A stretch of 64,000 nucleotides of DNA from Tessaracoccus rhinocerotis (GTDB lineage: Bacteria > Actinomycetota > Actinomycetes > Propionibacteriales > Propionibacteriaceae), in contig NZ_VKKG01000005.1 in assembly GCF_007197885.1 (NCBI RefSeq), forward strand, positions 292,302 to 356,301, written 5' to 3'. Made by a program: the position numbers and the translations under genes. The notes beneath the pieces were generated by a model, which was given only the letters and a program-made list of their open reading frames with translations, was not told where the DNA came from and ran no database searches. Shown piece by piece: positions 60,079-64,000 of this stretch; positions within the stretch are counted from its first letter, which is position 1, and each line of letters begins with the position of its first letter.

Positions 60079-60954
60079 TCAGTCGATGATCAGCAGCGGG
60101 CACGAGGCGTGCGCCATCAGGCCGCGTAGCAGTCCGCCGAGGCCGAACCCGGGGATGCCGCTGTCGCTGGTGCCGAGCACGAGCATGTCGTAGCGTGCGG
60201 AGCGGGAGACGAGTTCGTTGATGGGGCTGTCGGCCACGACGACCACCTCGTAGGCCACCTCGGGGTACTTCTCGGCCATGGACTTCGCCACCGCCTCGAT
60301 GCCGCCGCGCGTGAACTCGAGCTGCTCCTCGAGTTCGTCGGGCGACATCTTGGGCCCGAAGATCCCGATGGGGGGCTGGAGGGCGTGGACGATCTCCAGG
60401 CGGGCGTTCTGGCGCTTGGCGTACTTGAACGCCTCCTCGAGCGTCTCGTGCTTGCCGGGACTGGTGTTGAGGCCGACGCCCACCAGGCCGAGGCCACCGA
60501 CGGGCTTCGGGGTGGACGCGGCGGAGATGACGACCACCGGGCACGCGGCATTGGCCACGACGCTGACACTCGTGGATCCGACGAACATGCGCTCAAGGCC
60601 GGAGACCGAGCGGCGCCCGACGACGATGAGGTCGGCGACCTCGCTCAGGCGGCCAAGGACGCCACCGGGGGAACCGAGCACCACCTCGGTGCGCAGGCGG
60701 TCCTCCGGGACCCCCATCTCCAAGGCGACCTCCTTGGCCTGTTCGTTGGCGGTCGCCCCGGCGTTCTGGAGGACCTCCGGGTCGTAGACAACGCCCCAGG
60801 CCCCGGCGAGCATCGCGTCGTCGACGGCGTGCACGAGGAGGAGTTCGGTGCCGAAGGCGAGGCTGGTGCCTGCCCCGAAGCGGACCGCGCGAAGGCCGTC
60901 CTCACTACCATCGACGCCGACGACGATGAGGGGTAGCTTCTTCTCTTCCATCAT
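60079..60954 (-). CDS. universal stress protein with two USP domains
   Basis: A 291-aa tandem UspA protein. Domain 1 (~residues 8-145): LIVVGVDGSEDGLRAVRFGA and the ATP-binding loop VVGRRSVSGLERMFVGSTS. Domain 2 (~155-291): LVGVGLNTSPGKHETLEEAF and LVLGTSDSGIPGFGLGGLLR, where the Gly-rich loop departs from consensus, so only domain 1 is likely to bind ATP well. AGGAGGAG precedes two adjacent ATGs; 60954 is the first. It lies just upstream of hrpA in the same orientation. Confidence 0.92.
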   Translation of the reverse strand: MMEEKKLPLIVVGVDGSEDGLRAVRFGAGTSLAFGTELLLVHAVDDAMLAGAWGVVYDPEVLQNAGATANEQAKEVALEMGVPEDRLRTEVVLGSPGGVLGRLSEVADLIVVGRRSVSGLERMFVGSTSVSVVANAACPVVVISAASTPKPVGGLGLVGVGLNTSPGKHETLEEAFKYAKRQNARLEIVHALQPPIGIFGPKMSPDELEEQLEFTRGGIEAVAKSMAEKYPEVAYEVVVVADSPINELVSRSARYDMLVLGTSDSGIPGFGLGGLLRGLMAHASCPLLIID

Positions 60955-60997
60955 GCTCCTCCTGGTTGCCCGGCCTGCTGGTCCGGATCAGACAAGT

Positions 60998-61855
60998 CTA
61001 TCCGGGGAACGTGGTCCGCCCGCTCAATCTGGTGGCAAGTTCGTCATCGATCCCGTCCGCCACGGCAGAAATCGCCTCGAGGGCGTGCTGCAGGTGCTCC
61101 GGCACGAACGGCTGGGTGAAGACTGACAGCTGCACGAACACCCGGTCGCGGTGCAGCGCGAACCGGCAGTAGCGCGCCTCCACGTTCAGGTCGTTGAGGA
61201 TTTCGCACGCCCGTGAGCGTCCGGCGACGTCGTGCACGAGTGCGGCGAACAGGACCAGCTCCCGGTAGTCCGGCGTCGAACGCAGGAAGATCATGGTCGA
61301 GCCGACGCGGATCGCGACGTCCCCGTCGCTGTTGCGCATGGGCGGGTGGCCGAACTCGCGTGTGAGTTCGACGTCGACCATCGCATCCAACTCCTCCTGG
61401 CTGCCCGGCTTCACCACGCCGCGGGTGTCCGGTTCGGAGACCTCCTCCCCCTCGGGGATGCCGCTGAGGAGTTCTGCCAGCTGGTCCGGCTCGAGGAATA
61501 CGGGGTGGAGTACGCGCAGGACCTGGGACAGCGTCGCGGTGGTGATCTCGGCGAGCCGCCTCGAGTCCTCCTGGTCGACGAGGACGCGTTCGGTGCCGTC
61601 CGGTTGTGCCACCCAGCCCAGCCCGGCGAGGCGCACGTCGTCCGGACCCAGCAGCGTGGCCTCGATGACGCCGTCGCGGACGGCGGAGAACCGGATCGCC
61701 GGTGGCACGTCGAACGTGGCGCCGCTCCTGGAGACGGAGATGGTGAGGTCGGCGGTCTCGTCCATCACCGACAGGACGTCGTCGAGCCTGTCGGTGAATG
61801 CCTCCCAGGCCATCGCCGTGGTCCTGTCGAGGTCGAAGTCCTCGATATCAGCCAT
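60998..61855 (-). CDS. YbjN/TY-Chap chaperone-like protein
   Basis: A 285-aa soluble acidic protein starting MADIEDFDLDRTTAMAWEAF, with AGGGAGG before the ATG. The C-terminal ~120 residues (GDVAIRVGSTMIFLRSTPDY ... NDLNVEARYCRFALHRDRVF ... HLQHALEAISAVADGIDDEL) carry the strand-helix order and the NDLN..A...RF....DRVFV pattern of YbjN/T3SS-chaperone-like domains, called TY-Chap in actinobacteria. Client proteins unknown. It stands between ilvD (69 bp) and uspA (43 bp), all leftward. Confidence 0.72.
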   Translation of the reverse strand: MADIEDFDLDRTTAMAWEAFTDRLDDVLSVMDETADLTISVSRSGATFDVPPAIRFSAVRDGVIEATLLGPDDVRLAGLGWVAQPDGTERVLVDQEDSRRLAEITTATLSQVLRVLHPVFLEPDQLAELLSGIPEGEEVSEPDTRGVVKPGSQEELDAMVDVELTREFGHPPMRNSDGDVAIRVGSTMIFLRSTPDYRELVLFAALVHDVAGRSRACEILNDLNVEARYCRFALHRDRVFVQLSVFTQPFVPEHLQHALEAISAVADGIDDELATRLSGRTTFPG

Positions 61856-61924
61856 TCGGCCTCCCTTCGCAACTTCAACCTAGCAAAGGATGACGATGCG
61901 GGCTCATCGAGCCCCGGGCTCGTG

Positions 61925-63766
61925 TCAGTCGGTGAACCTACGCGCGGCGCCCTTGTCCGCCGACTGGGCGAGGGCACCGTAGATGCGCAGCGCCGTGGAG
62001 ACCTCGCGCTGGCGGTTCCTGGGCTTCCAGCCTCGCTGTTCGGCCGCCGCGCGTCGACCCTCGAGCGTGGCGTCGTCGACATTGAGGGTGATGGAACGGT
62101 TCGGGATGGAGATGGTGATCTCGTCCCCGTCCTCCACCAGGCCGATGGCTCCGCCCGAGGCGGCCTCCGGGGAGACGTGCCCGATGGAGAGTCCGGAGGA
62201 CCCGCCGGAGAACCGGCCGTCGGTGATGAGCGCGCACTTCTGGCCGAGGCCGAGTGCCTTCAGGTAGGAAGTCGGGTAGAGCATCTCCTGCATCCCGGGG
62301 CCGCCCTTGGGGCCCTCGTAGCGCACGATCACGATGTCGCCCTCGACGACCCTCTTGCCGAGGATCATCTCGACGGCGTCGTCCTGGGACTCCGCGACCC
62401 TCGCGCGGCCGGTGAACTCCCACTGATGCTCCGGGACGCCGGCAGTCTTCACCACGGCGCCGTCGGGGGCGAGGTTGCCGTACAGGACCGCAAGGCCGCC
62501 GTCGACGGTGTAGGGATGGTCGACGGAGCGGATGCAGCCGGCCTCGGAGTCAGTGTCGAGGCTCGCCCAGCGGTTGCTCGACGAGAAGGCCTCCGTCGTC
62601 CGGACTCCTCCGGGGGCGGCGTGGAACAGTTCGACGGCGTACCCCGAGGCCTTGCCGCCACGGATGTCCCACTCGTCCAGCCACGCCTGCAGCGACGGTG
62701 CGTGCACGCTGTGGACGTCGGCGCTGAGCTTGCCGCCCCGGTGCAGTTCACCGAGGATGGCGGGAATGCCCCCCGCGCGGTGGACGTCCTCCATGTAGTA
62801 GCGGTCTGAGTTGGGCGCCACCTTGGCCAGGCAAGGGGTGACCCGGCTGATGGCGTCGATGTCACGTTGGTCGAAGTCGATCCCCGCCTCCTGCGCGGCG
62901 GCGAGGAGGTGCAGCACCGTGTTGGTGGATCCCCCCATGGCGACGTCGAGCCGCATGGCATTGGAGAAGGAGTCCTTGGTGGCGATCGACTTGGGGAGCA
63001 CTGAGTGGTCGTCCTCGTCGTAGTAGCGCCTGGCCAGCTCGACCACGAGCTTGCCTGCGCGGATGAACAGGTCCTTCCGTGCCGAAGCGGTGGCGAGGGT
63101 CGATCCGTTCCCGGGAAGGGCCAGACCGATGGCCTCGAGGAGGCAGTTCATGGAGTTTGCCGTGAACATCCCCGAGCACGAGCCGCAGGTGGGACAGGCG
63201 TTGTCCTCGATCCGCTGCAGTTCGTCGTCGGAGACATTGGGGTCGACGGCGGCCACCATCGCATCGACCAGGTCGAGGGAGGTCTCCACCTCGCCGTCCC
63301 GGATGACGGCCTTGCCGGCCTCCATCGGGCCGCCGGAGACGAACACGGTCGGCACGTTCAGCCTGAGGGCCGCGAGGAACATGCCGGGGGTGATCTTGTC
63401 GCAGTTGGAGATACACACGAGCGCATCGGCACAGTGGGCGTTGACCATGTACTCGATGGAGTCAGCGATCAGCTCTCGGCTCGGTAGTGAGTAGAGCATG
63501 CCGCCGTGACCCATGGCGATGCCGTCGTCGACTGCGATCGTGTTGAACTCGCGTCCGACCCCGCCTGCCTCGGCCACCGCCTCACTGACGAGCTTCCCCA
63601 TGTCGCGGAGATGCACATGCCCCGGTACGAACTGCGTGAACGAGTTCGCAACGGCCACGATCGGCTTGCCGAAGTCGGACTCCCCCATCCCGGTGGCGCG
63701 CCATAGGGCGCGGGCTCCGGCCATGTTGCGGCCGTGGGTGCTGGTGCGGGAACGCAGTTGCGGCAT
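61925..63766 (-). CDS. ilvD: dihydroxy-acid dehydratase
   Basis: Iron-sulfur dehydratase of branched-chain amino acid synthesis, producing 2-keto acids for valine and isoleucine. 613 aa, the E. coli-type length. Cluster ligands are visible: Cys122 in [12 protein letters not shown] and the segment Cys191-x2-Cys194-x2-Cys197 ([16 protein letters not shown]). The Mg site includes Asp80/Asp81 ([11 protein letters not shown]). C-terminal GGPGMQEML and [19 protein letters not shown] are typical. AGGAAAG lies before ATG 63766. It is directly downstream of an rRNA operon terminator, so it must have its own promoter in the ~115 bp between. Confidence 0.96.
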   Translation of the reverse strand: MPQLRSRTSTHGRNMAGARALWRATGMGESDFGKPIVAVANSFTQFVPGHVHLRDMGKLVSEAVAEAGGVGREFNTIAVDDGIAMGHGGMLYSLPSRELIADSIEYMVNAHCADALVCISNCDKITPGMFLAALRLNVPTVFVSGGPMEAGKAVIRDGEVETSLDLVDAMVAAVDPNVSDDELQRIEDNACPTCGSCSGMFTANSMNCLLEAIGLALPGNGSTLATASARKDLFIRAGKLVVELARRYYDEDDHSVLPKSIATKDSFSNAMRLDVAMGGSTNTVLHLLAAAQEAGIDFDQRDIDAISRVTPCLAKVAPNSDRYYMEDVHRAGGIPAILGELHRGGKLSADVHSVHAPSLQAWLDEWDIRGGKASGYAVELFHAAPGGVRTTEAFSSSNRWASLDTDSEAGCIRSVDHPYTVDGGLAVLYGNLAPDGAVVKTAGVPEHQWEFTGRARVAESQDDAVEMILGKRVVEGDIVIVRYEGPKGGPGMQEMLYPTSYLKALGLGQKCALITDGRFSGGSSGLSIGHVSPEAASGGAIGLVEDGDEITISIPNRSITLNVDDATLEGRRAAAEQRGWKPRNRQREVSTALRIYGALAQSADKGAARRFTD

Positions 63767-63881
63767 CGATTCACTTTCCTGGGTGGTTCAACCCCGAAGA
63801 CTACTCCGAACCACATTGAGTCCCACATGGCGGGCGCGAGCGTCCAGCAGGCGGACGACCAGTCTGACGTGAAATGGGGAC

Positions 63882-63934
63882 AAAAAAATCACCCCCCGAC
63901 ACCCAACAAAAGTTGGATGAACGGGGGGTGATTA
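63882..63934 (-). terminator. rRNA operon terminator
   Basis: Outer stem 63887-63897 with 63923-63933 (AATCACCCCCC and complement) and an inner stem CCAAC/GTTGG at 63903-63916, followed on the minus strand by seven T residues (A-run 63882-63888). It follows the 5S rRNA end directly. Confidence 0.92.
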
Positions 63935-63936
63935 TA

Positions 63937-64000
63937 AGTCCGGCGGCGTCCTAGTCTCCCACAGCGTCCCCGCTGCAGTACCATCGGCGCTGAGAGGCTT
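63937..64000 (-). rRNA. rrf: 5S ribosomal RNA, 3' part (gene continues beyond window)
   Basis: The minus strand reads AAGCCTCTCAGCGCCGATGG, then TACTGCAGCGGGGACGCTGT, GGGAGACTAGGACGCCGCCG and GACT. This is the 3' half of an actinobacterial 5S rRNA, including the helix IV/V region and the GGACGCCGCCGGACT 3' strand of helix I. The 5' half lies outside the window, so an rrn operon is expected to the right. The exact 3' end is uncertain by one or two bases. Confidence 0.92.

Noticed and set aside
63767..63828. Possible attenuator leader peptide (MWFGVVFGV...) before ilvD
   Set aside because: It contains several Val codons, but it has no stop before ilvD, runs into ilvD out of frame, and has no terminator/antiterminator pair.

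Overview
The window is a high-GC, gene-dense stretch of an actinobacterial chromosome. The gene set points to the Propionibacteriaceae (Tessaracoccus/Cutibacterium-like), and I infer this from the following. It has an actinobacterial fused 2-oxoglutarate decarboxylase (Kgd), WhiB1, a SigR/RsrA thiol-stress pair, the 24-residue ribosomal protein bL37, a PPA1309-family protein, UPF0182, DUF5679 and UvrD2. Several neighbourhoods match mycobacterial gene order as I recall it: whiB1 next to pdtaS; sigH/R-rshA near aroA-rsgA-hisN; UPF0182 - YlbL - DUF2342 - uvrD2. There is no CRISPR array, insertion sequence or prophage, and no gap over 300 bp lacks a gene.

Layout. 0-5.6 kb: end of a membrane protein, kgd, a 58-aa DUF6104 gene and galK. 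5.6-7.7 kb: an accessory patch of lower GC with a lipoprotein, a secreted PKD-like protein and a TadE-like pilin-type protein, preceded by a perfect DnaA box. 7.7-11.2 kb: membrane protein, whiB1, the sensor kinase pdtaS, bL37, and rsrA/sigR. 11.2-16.9 kb: SRAP protein, DoxX, aroA, rsgA, hisN, serA. 16.9-21.8 kb: a complete five-gene peptide/nickel-type ABC importer. 21.9-26.9 kb: FUSC-like exporter, TRIC channel, initiator tRNA, a DUF4267/ArsR divergent pair and an AI-2E-family permease. 27-33.2 kb: a chaperone-like protein, a CAP-domain secreted protein, a DUF1540 protein, and an M16 peptidase pair. 33.2-39.5 kb: UPF0182, PPA1309, YlbL-like Lon/PDZ protease, DUF2342 protein, DUF5679. 39.5-49.6 kb: uvrD2 divergent from recC-recB-recD. 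49.6-55.4 kb: aminotransferase, a YbdK-type ligase overlapping a glutamine amidotransferase, and the divergent pair sigA/sigB. 55.4-63.8 kb: tesB, hrpA, a universal stress protein, a second chaperone-like protein and ilvD. The window ends in the 3' part of a 5S rRNA whose terminator faces ilvD.

Regulation. The most informative signals are two matches to the SigR/SigH consensus with identical 18-nt spacing. One is GGGAAT-N18-GTT before sigR, the other GGAAC-N18-GTT before sigB. Together they suggest an autoregulated thiol-stress loop that passes to the general stress sigma factor. Several genes (SRAP, doxX, hisN, the ArsR gene, uvrD2) have a -10-like hexamer 6-7 nt before their start codon, which predicts leaderless mRNAs. 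Translational coupling by 1-4 nt stop/start overlaps is common (DUF6104-galK, doxX-aroA-rsgA, the ABC operon, the M16 pair, recC-recB-recD, ybdK-GATase, sigR-rsrA).

I found no clearly novel defence or biosynthetic system. The best leads are the SigR circuit, the recCBD operon beside uvrD2 where I recall mycobacteria carrying adnAB, the zincin-like protein with both motif histidines replaced, the ligase/amidotransferase pair, and the orphan Tad-like patch. All calls come from reading the sequence; no database search was run.
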